Shown piece by piece: positions 24,091 to 34,597 of a stretch of DNA of 64,000 bases. The notes below the pieces were generated by a model. It was not told the DNA's origin. It saw nothing but the letters and a program-made list of their open reading frames with translations, and ran no database searches. Each line of letters begins with the position of its first letter. Within the stretch, counting starts at the first letter, position 1. A program made the translations under genes and the position numbers. The stretch covers positions 1,630,059 to 1,694,058 of the forward strand of contig CM060113.1 in assembly GCA_030522415.1 (NCBI GenBank), given 5' to 3'. This stretch comes from Channallabes apus. Taxonomy: Eukaryota > Chordata > Actinopteri > Siluriformes > Clariidae.

Positions 24091-25927
24091 ACTGTAATAT
24101 AATATAATACAACTGAATTACACTAAAATAAGTAAAACAAGTTATTAATTTTTAATTATTTATGGTAATTTTTTAAATAATTTGTACTACAACATAAGGC
24201 ACACATATACAGTATGCAGTACACACATGGAAAATGTGATTTATTTATAAATTGTGACAGAACAAAGTATAAATATGCTAATTTATATAATAGCAATATT
24301 ACATAAAATGAAATTATATTTCAGTTAAAAATAATGAGTAAATTGGACATAGTTATAAACTATAATGCTTATAAACAAACAGAATATATTAGGTAGAATA
24401 TATCGAGGTGGTGAAAAAGTGAATCCAGAAGTGAAGTTGAACATGACACACTGCAGATAACGGCTCTCGAGAGAGTTAACACTAGAGCTTGTACTTTAAA
24501 GTACTTTAAATCTCCCTCTTTGAAGGCACCAGGAATCCACAGTGATAACCAAAACCCCTAAAAATAATGTGAGAGGCGTCGAAGATGCAAGTGCAGACAT
24601 GACTTTATTTAGAAACATGTTAATAAAATGCAAAAAAAAAAAAAAAAAAACAGGTCAAAGAACAGGACTACAGTAGGGCCGAGGTTGTAGCCTAGCAGTT
24701 AGCATGGCATGAGCATTTACTGTGAAAAAAACTAAACCCAAACAGGAGCTCAACTCATGCGGGACAAAACTGGAATTAAACTGTGCTGCAAATTTAAGGA
24801 CAACTCAAAACAGGTGACATTAATCCAAAACCTTAGACCTTAGACCCACCAGAGTCTGCTTTAAGGTGTAGTCCTGCGCTGTCCAAGTGCTTCCATGACA
24901 GTACCATCAAACATGGCTCCCAATGTCACTGTCCACACTCTGCGGTGGTCCAAGACATTTTTTATTTTTATTTTCTAACTTCGGTTCTTCAGGCTGCCAT
25001 AAGGGAGGGAGAAGTTCACAATGAGGTATACAGTAGTGTTGAAGTTATGCTCTCAGGAGGGTGGTGGTGGTGGGGGGCCGGTGGGGGGCCGGGGGGGGGC
25101 GAAGCGCAGTGCTCCTAGGTGTGCTGGACGGTGTCCTTGGCAGGGTGGGTGGAGTGCTCCTCATGCCGCTCAGTAGAACATTGCTGGGAAGGCTGCCATG
25201 TCAGTCTCCAACTATCATTCTGCTGGGGAGGCTACCTTTTTGGCCCTGGATGGGATCATGTCTGGACTTTGTCATGGTAGATGGGTTGGGACTTGGTGTG
25301 CAAGTCGAGTTGGGACTTGGCATCGGCTGGTGGGGCCACGTTTTGCTCACTGGTGAGAGTGTGATTGAGGCAGAGGTTGTGGCAAAAAAGTGTATTGGGA
25401 CCATGTTGATCTTGGAGTGCTGAGCTGGGGACAAAGTTGTGAATGTCACCATGTTGACCTCTACAGGTCACTGGGCTGGATGTGTGTCTGTGGAGGCTCC
25501 TGGTAGCTCCTGTTTGTTATCCGTTCTTCTGAGCCTCAGCGCTGCTGCAGACTCACTGGGTATCCCCCTCTTCAAATATCTAGAAGTGGCTCTTCCTGGA
25601 TTATGAGAAACACTCAATAATCTCTCCAAGAATCTCTTGGCACAAGATTCCCTGGGCAATGTGGCATTGTGCCCAAAAGTGTGCCGGGCTGGTGAGCCAG
25701 GACTTTATAAGTCAGATCCACTTCCTCTCCCTGGGTTTCATCCTATAAAATCTGAATTGCTGTGGTGAACAGAAGACTGTCATTCTGGGCCATTAGCATG
25801 CGATCTGATTGCAGAAAGTGAATCATGCCAAAAGCCAGCATGGCAGGCCTGGTGACATGCTCATACTCGCCTGCTGCATCTTAAGACGGGCTTGTGTTGT
25901 CTTATATGGGAGTCAAGGACAGGAGTG
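24091..25927. other. Unassigned region with A-run and G-rich block
   Basis: Includes a pure A-run at about 24632-24651 preceded by AATAAAATGC, which could be a retroposed 3' end, and a G-rich block at about 25063-25100 with several G4-G9 runs. A 120-codon frame at 25061-25423 starts in this G-rich block and has no recognisable domain. Neither strand gives a convincing gene. Confidence 0.4.
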
Positions 25928-26579
25928 CAGGTAGTCCCCGACTCAGGACTGAATGACAGACTGAATCTGAATTCTGCAGATACGAATGGACTGCAGTTCT
26001 ATAAACTTTTGTAGATGCAAAAAAATCACGGAAGTAGCTCACGCGTATTGTACAAAAAAATGAACACCGCAGTGCACCAGATACCAATATTTACATTTAT
26101 ACACAATATTTTCAGCGTGTAAGTGAATGTATAAAACGTCTAAAGTCTGCATTACATTCGGTATGTGTGTGCATTTGAAATGAGTCGGCCTCACCAGTTT
26201 CAATGGATCAGTTCGGGAGCACGATGATAGAAAATGTATATCCTGTAAAGCCGTACTGATAGTGAATAATCCTAATTTCGGAAAATCCTCAACAAAAAGT
26301 TCACCGTCCAATAAAGTAGAAAACAGCTCTAAGACAAAATGGTGGCCGGGATTCCCCTCTCGATTTACAATTGCAGAGACAACACTGTTACATTTGACAT
26401 GTCTGACATGTGAAATGCATTTCCTTAGGCGCGTTTATGGTTTTTGGCCACATGATGGCAGTGGGGGGAAAGGGGACCAAGATTTAGTCAAGTGGATTGG
26501 TATGATTTACTTTGCGTATAAGACTTAAGAACAAATCCAACTTACGAACAGAATTTGTTCATAACTCATGGAAGACCTG
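25928..26579. mobile_element. TIR-bounded element, about 650 bp
   Basis: The left end starts CAGGTAGTCCCCGACTCAG. The right end, reverse complemented, starts CAGGTCTTCCATGAGTTATG and continues to a TTCGTAAGTTGG block. These resemble pogo/Tigger-type or related cut-and-paste ends, and the right flank has TA while the left has TG. The inverted repeats are diverged and there is no transposase, so this would be an old non-autonomous copy. Confidence 0.45.
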
Positions 26580-28225
26580 TAAGTAGAAATGTAATGCTAT
26601 CTAGAGCTTGCTAATGAGATGGAGTGATTGAGCTAGCTGAATCAAAAGTATGTGCTTGTTATCGTATGGACTTATGATGTATGTGTTGGAACTGAGGTCG
26701 AGCATTGGTATTTCAAAAAGGTGATGGAGCGCCAAAGAAGGATGTCTACAGTATCATTACTGACTATTAGTGTTGGAAATGGACAATCAGTATTTAATCC
26801 TGCATTAGTATCAGGGAGCAAAACTCTAGTAGGTTTGCTAAAACATGCCTGTGAAGTCACATGATTACCAACTCACCTTAACTCTGCTCTCTTCCACAGA
26901 AATAAACTCCACAAAATGTATCGTCAGTTGTAAAAAGCACTAGTGTGTGTGTGAGGAGGCGTTACCATAACTCAAACAAGCTTGTAGAACAAGACATATA
27001 CGTAGATTCTAGAGAGCATTGATTAGATGAAGTCAAGAATGGTGCAGGATGAGTTTTTAAAACGGTTCCCTGTTCACCTTAAAGCAACAGACGTTAAACT
27101 TTAATTACAATATTTATTTATAATTATTTATAGTATTTATTATGGACATAAGTGTTTATGTCCACAATACTCCAAGAAAAAAAGGGACAAAAACGCTGAT
27201 TTTTATTCCAGAAAGCGTTTAAAGACATTTTTTGAAAGTGTGATGGATGAAGAAGAGTGTAATGCCTGAGCGAGGGATGTTTGAGTCGTTCTGCTTAAAC
27301 ACACGCCATAAACACATCAATCACGCCAAGCCTCTGGTTCTCAGTGCACATAAAAACAATAGCAGCTTGAGCTCTCGGTTCTCAAACGCCTCATCTCACT
27401 GATCTCCGGGGAACACGGATGGGATTGGGTTTCAAACTTAGACATCAGCTTGTGGAGAACGTCATGTCATATTTCACACAGAAGCTTTACAGGAAAACGA
27501 GACGAGATTTGACTTTTAATGAACCAGAAAAAAAACTAACAAAAACAAGGAAATAATTTTTTTTTTTAGGGGGGGGGGGGGGGGGGTAGGGGGTTTGGCT
27601 TTATATTATTAAATCTAATATTTGAAGAGTAATGAATGTTTAAAATGTTTTAATGAAAGCCATCATATTTCCTAGTTTAAAAATTGTTAAATGCCATGAT
27701 CTATAAATATGCATAAACATGATGAATATGCAAATGTGAACCTGCCTCCACATCCTCCAGTCTTCCTAACATGTAGCAGGTTTTTAGCTTATTTTGTTTT
27801 CTCATCAAACCTGATAAGTTTAATGTTACCATGACGACCATCACTTGTTCATCACCAAAATTAGCAGAATGAATCCTAGCTAAAAGATTCTGGAGTCTAG
27901 AGTAATTTTATTGTTCGTATAAACACACAAGGTTCCCTTTGAAAAACCGACACCTTGACTCTTTGACAACTTGATTTAAATTTAAATTGACATGTTTGAT
28001 GTTAACTACATTACCCACAATGCCCTTCGGAAACACTTCAGACTACAAAACATAAATAAACACAGTCTCTTCTCATATTCTCATTTAAATTATTCAGTTG
28101 AAGTTGCTTTTGGTCCACAACCACAGTAGACCTCAGTGTTACCAGAGATGCACTGCATTCTGGGACTTTGAGTCCAACATTAACTGCAGCGTTTCCATTA
28201 ATCTTCTGTGCAGGATTACAAGAAC
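26580..28225. other. Intergenic, no gene recognised
   Basis: Contains a poly-G run at about 27569-27586. Otherwise AT-rich. Short open frames lack domains. Confidence 0.45.
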
Positions 28226-28538
28226 ATCTCACTCACTCACCACCTATACTGCTTTATCCTGTATACAGGCTTGTGGGGGCCTGGAGCCTATCCCAGGAGA
28301 CGTAGGGCATGAAGTGCCCCAGTGAAAAAAAATACACTTTAGTGTATTACAAATATATTGAAATCCTCGATAATACACTGCTAATATACTAACAAAAAAA
28401 TGTACCATCAGTTAATATATAAAAAGTATACTAACAGCTTTTACCAAATTTTGGAATTAAACTTTAAATATACTTAAAAATAATTGTATTATAGTACACT
28501 TTCTAAAAATATATTATTGGAAAATATACTTTAAGTGA

Positions 28539-28662
28539 ATATGCTAATTTTTTGAGATAGGGATTTTGGGTTTTCATGAGCTGTATGCCACAATCATCAA
28601 TATTAAAACAATAAAAGGCTTGAACTACTTCAGTTTGTGTGTAATGAATCTAAAATATATGA
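28539..28662 (+). repeat. Solo Tc1 terminal-repeat fragment
   Basis: Nearly identical to about 21439-21560, the right arm of the Tc1 element at 20271-21636, in the same orientation. It runs from the inner ATGCTAATTTTTTGAG motif to AATCTAAAATATATGAA and then stops, so it is a partial arm with no matching partner nearby. Confidence 0.85.
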
Positions 28663-28995
28663 ATCTCTACCTCGCGCGCGCGATATCAAACTCGTTCCTG
28701 CGCGCTGAAAATCACTTTTTACCGTTCAAGATAATTTATGTTTTTACTCCTCACTCTTCTGTCCGCTCACTGTCATAAAGCGACACACAAACTGCAGCAG
28801 CTATTACAGCCAACCGGAGACTAGACAGCGCCCCACCAGCCAATCAGAGGCGGGAGGCGGGCAGATTCGGACTGTCCGTTCTCTGATTGGCTCCCCAGTT
28901 CTCCACTTCTAGTTTGAATTAACGGCTGAAGCTGCATCATCGCGTGCGTTAGTTCGTATCGTTATTATTTTATTTTCATCGGCATAAGGTAAATT
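28663..28995 (+). promoter_or_regulatory. CpG-rich promoter-like block with CCAAT and GC boxes
   Basis: The block opens with a CGCGCGCGCG run, then has a CCAAT box at 28840-28844, two overlapping GC boxes (GGCGGGAGGCGGG, about 28850-28862) and an inverted CCAAT (ATTGG) at 28886-28890. About 100 bp downstream AAG|GTAAAT (GT at 28989-28990) is a fair splice donor. This is the layout of a TATA-less vertebrate promoter plus a non-coding first exon. It is an inference from motifs; no transcript is shown and orientation could be either. Confidence 0.45.
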
Positions 28996-29140
28996 TAACG
29001 GTTTTAAATTAAGTACATACTTTAATCTATAGTTAGTATTGTGTAATGTGTTGTTGTTAATGTGTTGTGTACTTTGCTTGTGGTATAATGGCTCTGTAGC
29101 TCTCGGCCTGTTTTCAGTCTCTGTGTAACAGAATCAACAC

Positions 29141-29580
29141 ACCAGGTTTAAACTAATACTGTACCTGTAGATTCTAATACTAATGTCTGTCTGTGTTCAC
29201 ACACCAGGTTTAAACTAATACTGTACCTGTAGAGTCTAATACTAATGTCTGTCTGTGTTCACACACCAGGTTTAAACTAATACTGTACCTGTAGATTCTA
29301 ATACTAATGTCTGTCTGTGTTCACACACCAGGTTTAAACTAATACTGTAGCTGTAGAGTCTAATACTAATGTCTGTCTGTGTTCACACACCAGGTTTAAA
29401 CTAATACTGTACCTGTAGAGTCTAATACTAATGTCTGTCTGTGTTCACACACCAGGTTTAAACTAATACTGTACCTGTAGAGTCTAATACTAATGTCTGT
29501 CTGTGTTCACACACCAGGTTTAAACTAATACTGTAGCTGTAGAGTCTAATACTAATGTCTGTCTGTGTTCACACACCAGT
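29141..29580. repeat. 62-bp tandem repeat, seven copies
   Basis: Seven near-identical 62-bp units, each starting ACCAGGTTTAAACTAATACT and ending TGTCTGTCTGTGTTCACAC. They differ at two or three positions (ACC/AGC and ATT/AGT). An eighth copy diverges after ACCAG. No open frame spans the array. Confidence 0.95.
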
Positions 29581-30441
29581 TTATATTTTAGTTTGTGTGT
29601 TTGTGAACACGTTTTGTTGAACATAAATAAACTATAGTAGTGCTTTTTTTGTAACCTTGTGCAAATTAAATCTGTTGAACTCATGAATAAAATCTGCCTC
29701 ATAATTACTGATGTAATGCTTTTCAAAAACATGTTATAGTGTAGAAAATACATTTAGCATTTGTAAATTATCCTAAACACCTTTAGTGTACTGGTAACAC
29801 ATTTGCAATACAGTATTATAGAAGGTTGTGTGTACTGTATGATACAATAAAGTATATTTGTATTAACCATAAAGTGTACTTTTCTTAGTATTTGTAATTG
29901 TCCAGAAGTATAACAGCTACTGCTGCAATAAGAATATACTCATAGTGTATTAATCATGTATTTGTAATACAGTAAAAATAGCTGTAATGTACTTATAATA
30001 CATTAAATATGTACTTAAATTGTATTAATTATTGTCAGGTATGTACGTTAGTACACACACAGCCATATACTTTAAGTGTACTAAAGTATACTTAAAGTTG
30101 TTCCACTTTAGCACACACAAGTATACTTAATACTGTACACTTAAAATTGTGCTTTTGTACAATTTAATTACAACTTAAATACACTTAGTACAAAATTAGT
30201 TGTTCCAAAATAGCAAACTTTAAAAAGTATACTAGTCATTAGTCTGGCTCAAGTACATTTAAGTATGCTTTGGCACGCTAGGATTTAATATACTTAGTAT
30301 ACTTCTTTTTTACTAGGGTGGGGTACACCGTGGACTGGGTGCCAAACCATCACAAGGCACAGACACATGGCTTGGAATCGAACCCGGACCCTGGAGGTGC
30401 AAGGCGACAGAGCTAACCACTACACCACCGTGCTGCTGGCA

Positions 30442-30858
30442 AGAAAATCTGAAAAACATTTGCTCAAACACACGATATAAGCACATCACTGGAAAATGAA
30501 AACAGACTGCTATATAATTTTTTTATATTATTTTGTTTGTTTATTAGCACTAGCAATAACATCATCCGTGACATCTTCTGTGACATTGGCGCAAGACAAA
30601 ATGCGAATAAAAAAAAAAACAACACTAGTTGACATATTAACGCTTAACATCCTTCAGAAACATTATAGTACTGTAGTGGTTTTAGGAGTCGGGTGAAAAT
30701 GCTGAGTTTCTTTATTTAAACTAAAATACTAACAGTAAACTAGAAACATAGCTAGAAAATAAAAAGATGCATTAGAAACTGAGATGAGGGAGAGACAGGA
30801 ACGATGTAATGCTGATACAGACTTCTCAGAAACCCAAACCAAATTCAGGAGGGAACAG
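30442..30858. other. Spacer between SINE and RTE element
   Basis: AT-rich sequence with a 66-codon frame lacking any domain. Nothing else is recognised. Confidence 0.5.
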
Positions 30859-30872
30859 ACAGAATGTGTTAT
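30859..30872. repeat. Target-site duplication of RTE element (left)
   Basis: ACAGAATGTGTTAT, identical to 33957-33970. Confidence 0.9.
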
Positions 30873-33800
30873 CTTCTTTGTCTTTCGGCTGTTCCCTTTC
30901 AGAGGTCGCCACAGCGAATCATCTGCATCCTCTTCTCTCACACCAACTAACTTCATGTCCTCTCTCACTGCATCCATAAATCTCCTCTTTGGTCTTCCTC
31001 TAGACCTCCTGCCTGGCAGTTCCAACCTCAGCATCCTTCTACCGATATATTCACCATCTCTCCTCTGAACATGTCCAAACCACTTCAATCTGGCCTCTCT
31101 GACTTTATCTCCAAAACATCTAACATGGGTTGTCCCTCTGATGAACTCATTCTTGATCCTATCCATCCTTGTTACTCCCAAAGAGAACCTCAACATCTTC
31201 AGCTCTGCTACCTCCAACTCTGCCTCCTGTCTTTTCTTCAGTGCCACTGTCTCTAAGCCGTAGAGCATTGCTGGTCTCACCACTGTCTTGTACACCTTTC
31301 CTTTCATTCTCGCCGATACTCTTTTATCGCACAACACACCTGAAACTTTTCTCCACCCATTCCAACCTGCCTGTACCCGCCTCTTCACCTCCTTTCCACA
31401 CTCTCCATTGCTCTGGACCGTTGACCCTAAGTACTTAAAGTCCTGCACCTTCTTTACCTCTGCTCCCTGTAGCCTCACCGTTCCTCTTGGGTTCCTCTCA
31501 TTCACACACATGTATTCCGTCTTGCTGCGGCTAACCTTCATTCCTCTGTGTACCTCCACCTCTCCAAATTTTCTTCCACCTGTTCGCTGCTCTCGCTACA
31601 AAGCACAATGTCATCTGCAAACATCATAGTCCATGGAGACTCCTGTCTAACCTCATCTGTCATCCTGTCCATCACCAGAGCAAACAAAAAGGGGCTTAGA
31701 GCCGATCCTTGATGCAGACCCACCTCCACCTTGAATTCTTCTGTCACACCTACAGCACATCTTACCACTGTCTTACAACTCTCATACAGTACATGTCCTG
31801 CACCACTCTAACATACTTCTCTGCCACTCCATACTTCCTCATACAACACCACAGCTCCTCTCTCGGCACCCTGTCGTACGCCTTCTCTAAATCTACAAAG
31901 ACACAATGCAACTCTTTATTACCTTCTCTGTACTTCTCCATCAGCATCCTCAAAGCAAATACTGCATCTGATGTACTCTTTCTAGGCATGAAACCATATT
32001 GCTGCTCACAAATTCTCACCTCTGCCCTTAACCTAGCTTCCACTACTCTTTCCCACAGCTTCATTGTATGGCTCATTAGCTTTATGCCTCTGTAATTGCC
32101 ACAGCTCTGCATATCTCCGTTGTTCTTAAAAATCGTCACCAATACACTTCTCCTCCATTCCTCTGGAATCCTCTCACTCTCCAAGATCTCGTTAAACAAA
32201 CTAGTCAGAAACTCTACTGCCACCTCTCCTAAGCACTTCCATACCTCCACAGGTATGTCATCAGCACCACCAGCCTTTCCACTCTTCATCCTCTTCAACG
32301 CCCTTCTCACCTCACTTTTACTAATATTTGCTACTTCCTGCCCCACAACAGTCACCTCTTCTACTCTTTGTTCTCTTTCGTTTTCTTCATTCATAAACTC
32401 CTCAAAGTACTCCTTCCATCTTCCCATCACCCTCCTGGCATCTATCAGTACATTTCCATCTCTATCTTTAATCACTCTAACCTGCTGCACATCCTTCCCA
32501 TCTCTATCTTTCTGCCTCGCCAACCTGTACAGATCCACCTCACCCTCCTTACTGTCCAGCCTAGCATACAAGTCCTCATATGCTCTTTGTTTGGCCTTTG
32601 CCACTGCTACCTTCACCTTACGGTGCATCTCCCTGTACTCCTGTCTACTCTCTTCAGTCCTCTCAGAGTCCCACTTCTTCTTATCTAGCCTCTTTCCCTG
32701 TATACACTCCTGGACTTCCTCGTTCCACCACCAAGTCTCCTTGTCCACTTTTGCCTTACCTGATGATACACCAAGTACCCTCCTACCTGTCTCCCTGATC
32801 ACATTGGCTGTAGTTGTCCAGTCAACTGAAAGCGCCTCTTGACCACCCATAGCCTGTCTCGACTCCTCCCTAAAGACAACATTCTTCCACCACTTTGTCT
32901 TCTGCTCTGCCTTTGTCCTCTTCACCTTCCTTACCACCAGGGTTATTTTACACACCACCATTCTGTGTTGTCTGGCTACACTCTCCCCTACCAACACATT
33001 GCAGTCACTGATCTCTTTCAGATTACAACGTCAACACAAGATGTAGTCCACCTGAGTGCTTCTGCCTCCGCTCTTATATGTCACCCTGTGTTCCTGCTTC
33101 TTCTGGAAGAAAGTATTTACTACAGCCATTTCCATCCTCTTTGCAAAGTCCACCACCATCTGTCCTTCTACATTCCTGTCCTGAAGACCAAACCTGCCCA
33201 TCACATTTTCATCACATCTGTTCCCTTCCCCAACATGTCCATTGAAGTCTACACCAATCACCACTCTCTCACCTCTGGGAATGCTCTGCTGACTAATGCA
33301 TCTAACTCACTCCAGAATGTCTCCTTCTCTTCCAACACAGATCCTACCTGTGGAGCATAACCACCAACAACATTGAACATTACTCCTTCAATTTCCAGCT
33401 TTTGACTCATCACCCTATCTGATACTCTCTTCACCTCTAGAACATTCCTTACAAACTCCTCTTTCAGAATAACTCCTACTCCATTTCTTTTCCTATCCAC
33501 ACCATGGTAAAACAATTTGAACCCTGATCCTAAGCTTCCAGCCTTGCTACCTTTTCACCTGGTCTCTTGGACACACAGTATATCCACCTTCCTTCTCTGC
33601 ATCATATCAACCATTCCCTTCCCTGTCATGGTCCCAACATTCAAAGTCCCTACTTTTACTCCTAAACTCTTGCCTTTCCTTTTCTCTCTCTGATTTCGAA
33701 CACGTCTTCCTCCTCTACTTTTTCGACCAACAGTAGCCCAATTTCCACCGGCACCCTGTAGGTCAACAGCACCGGTGGCGGTCATTGTTAACCCGGGCCG

Positions 33801-33956
33801 CCACCGATCCGGTATAGAAATTATATTTCTGATTCGCATCATTGATTTGGCAAATGTTTTTACGTCGGATGCCCTGCCTGACACAACCCTCTGCATTTAT
33901 CCAGACTTGGGACTGGCACAAGAAGACACTGGATTGTGCCCCCCCATGGTTGCATT
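30873..33956 (-). mobile_element. RTE-clade LINE, full-length insertion
   Basis: A 3084 bp non-LTR retrotransposon lying between perfect 14 bp target duplications. The 5' end (right, minus strand) starts near the C-run at 33940. It continues through GGATAAATGCAGAGGG and GGGCATCCGACGTAAAA, blocks typical of fish RTE elements. The 3' end (left) has the short RTE-type tail reading GTGGCGACC and CAGCCGAAAG before the duplication, with no long poly-A. It carries an endonuclease and a reverse transcriptase, both broken by stops and shifts. Confidence 0.9.
30885..33896 (-). pseudogene. RTE endonuclease/reverse transcriptase, broken
   Basis: Homology is continuous from the AP-endonuclease (GTLNVGTMTGKG and VDILCVQETR near 33560-33650, GVDFNGHVG near 33235) to the reverse transcriptase (NYRGIKLMSHTMKLWERVVE and VFVDLEKAYDRVPREELW in 31762-32997, the FADD catalytic motif near 31609-31621) and a C-terminal domain (KMLRFSLGVTRMDRIKNEFIRGT). 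TGA stops occur at 33555-33557, at a position that is normally Trp, and at 33031-33033, where the codon looks like a mutated Arg CGA. Frame changes occur near 33260, 31790 and 31555, and another near 30915 just before the expected C-terminus. It cannot make a working protein. Confidence 0.9.
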
Positions 33957-33970
33957 ACAGAATGTGTTAT
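33957..33970. repeat. Target-site duplication of RTE element (right)
   Basis: ACAGAATGTGTTAT, identical to 30859-30872. Confidence 0.9.
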
Positions 33971-34163
33971 AAAGGGAACTAATTAAAGGGGAACACATGT
34001 GCTCAAAAACAGGAAATGAACAGAACAACAGAAGGAGAAGTTCAAATCTACATCAGAGGTTCCGCCCTCTACAGGCCTGGCAGTGAATTGTCTACAATGT
34101 ATAAGACAGATAGTGTTCGAGTTATACTTTAAAAATCATAGTCTATCCTAGTCTATAAACTAG

Positions 34164-34330
34164 TCCAGTTTATCCTCCTTGTGAGATAGGGGTATTAGTA
34201 GGTGAGATAGGGGTATGAGTATGCGAGATAGGGGTATTAGTAGGTGAGATAGGAATATTTGTAGGTGAGATAGGATATTAGTACTGTAGGTGAGATAGGG
34301 GTAGATTAGTGAGATTAGTAGTTAACAGAT
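34164..34330. repeat. Small outside block of the 21-bp minisatellite
   Basis: About seven diverged units of the same GGTGAGATAGGGGTATTAGTA repeat that fills 35052-37764. The entry sequence TCCAGTTTATCCTCCTTGTG is identical to that at 35052, and the identity runs for about 50 bp, but this block lies outside the inverted-repeat element. Confidence 0.9.
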
Positions 34331-34415
34331 TACGGGCCAAACTTGTCTGGGTGATGATGGTAGAATAATTATAAAGGTCTTGACTAAAACAACATGCACG
34401 AACAATCACAATGGA

Positions 34416-34558
34416 GTTTTCATTTTCTGTAATGGAAAAGTACTCAAACTAGTTACTGTTATCAGAAAGTAATGCTGTAATGTAACTGATTACTTTATAA
34501 TGACAGTAATATTGTAATGTAACTAGTTACTTCAAAAAGTAACATCCACTAACACTGA
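34416..34558. repeat. Fragment of a TAACTAGTTACTT-type DNA repeat
   Basis: Contains repeated AAAGTAATGCTGTAATGTAACT and AGTTACTTCAAAAAGTAACATC blocks, ending in CACTAACACTG. These are familiar from a widespread fish DNA-transposon-derived repeat that I cannot name. Only a fragment is present. Confidence 0.5.
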
Positions 34559-34597
34559 TCATAGCATATAGTCAGGAATTTTTATCTAAATCAATAT

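Larger units (their letters stand above)
28318..30315. mobile_element. 2 kb inverted-repeat DNA element inside the SINE
   Basis: The left end reads CCCCAGTGAAAAAAAATACA. The right end, reverse complemented, reads CCTAGTAAAAAAGAAGTATA. Both continue into AAGTATACT/TAGTGTATT-rich subterminal repeats spread over several hundred bases (28330-28535 and about 29770-30310). The surrounding SINE joins across it, with GTG on both sides as a possible short target duplication. No transposase frame is present. The interior holds a Tc1 end fragment, a CpG-rich promoter-like block and a 62-bp tandem repeat. The family is not recognised. Confidence 0.6.
28226..30441 (-). mobile_element. tRNA-derived SINE, copy 2, split by an insertion
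   Basis: The tRNA-like head lies at the right end: box B complement at 30375-30387 and box A complement at 30412-30421, as in the copy at 7700-7940. The body continues left to about 30316 (GGGGTACACCGTGGACTGGG) and resumes at about 28226-28317 (ACCTATACTGCTTTATCCTG, GCCTGGAGCCTATCCCAGGA). The 2 kb between is a separate inverted-repeat element that landed inside the SINE. Confidence 0.7.

Noticed and set aside
25061..25423. 120-codon plus-strand frame and overlapping minus frames
   Set aside because: Starts in a G-rich block, has no domain, and the opposing frames are equally long. No evidence favours a gene.
24560..25900. Solo LTR or degraded LTR element
   Set aside because: TATA-like and poly(A)-like motifs occur, but no TG..CA ends, target duplication or second copy could be found.
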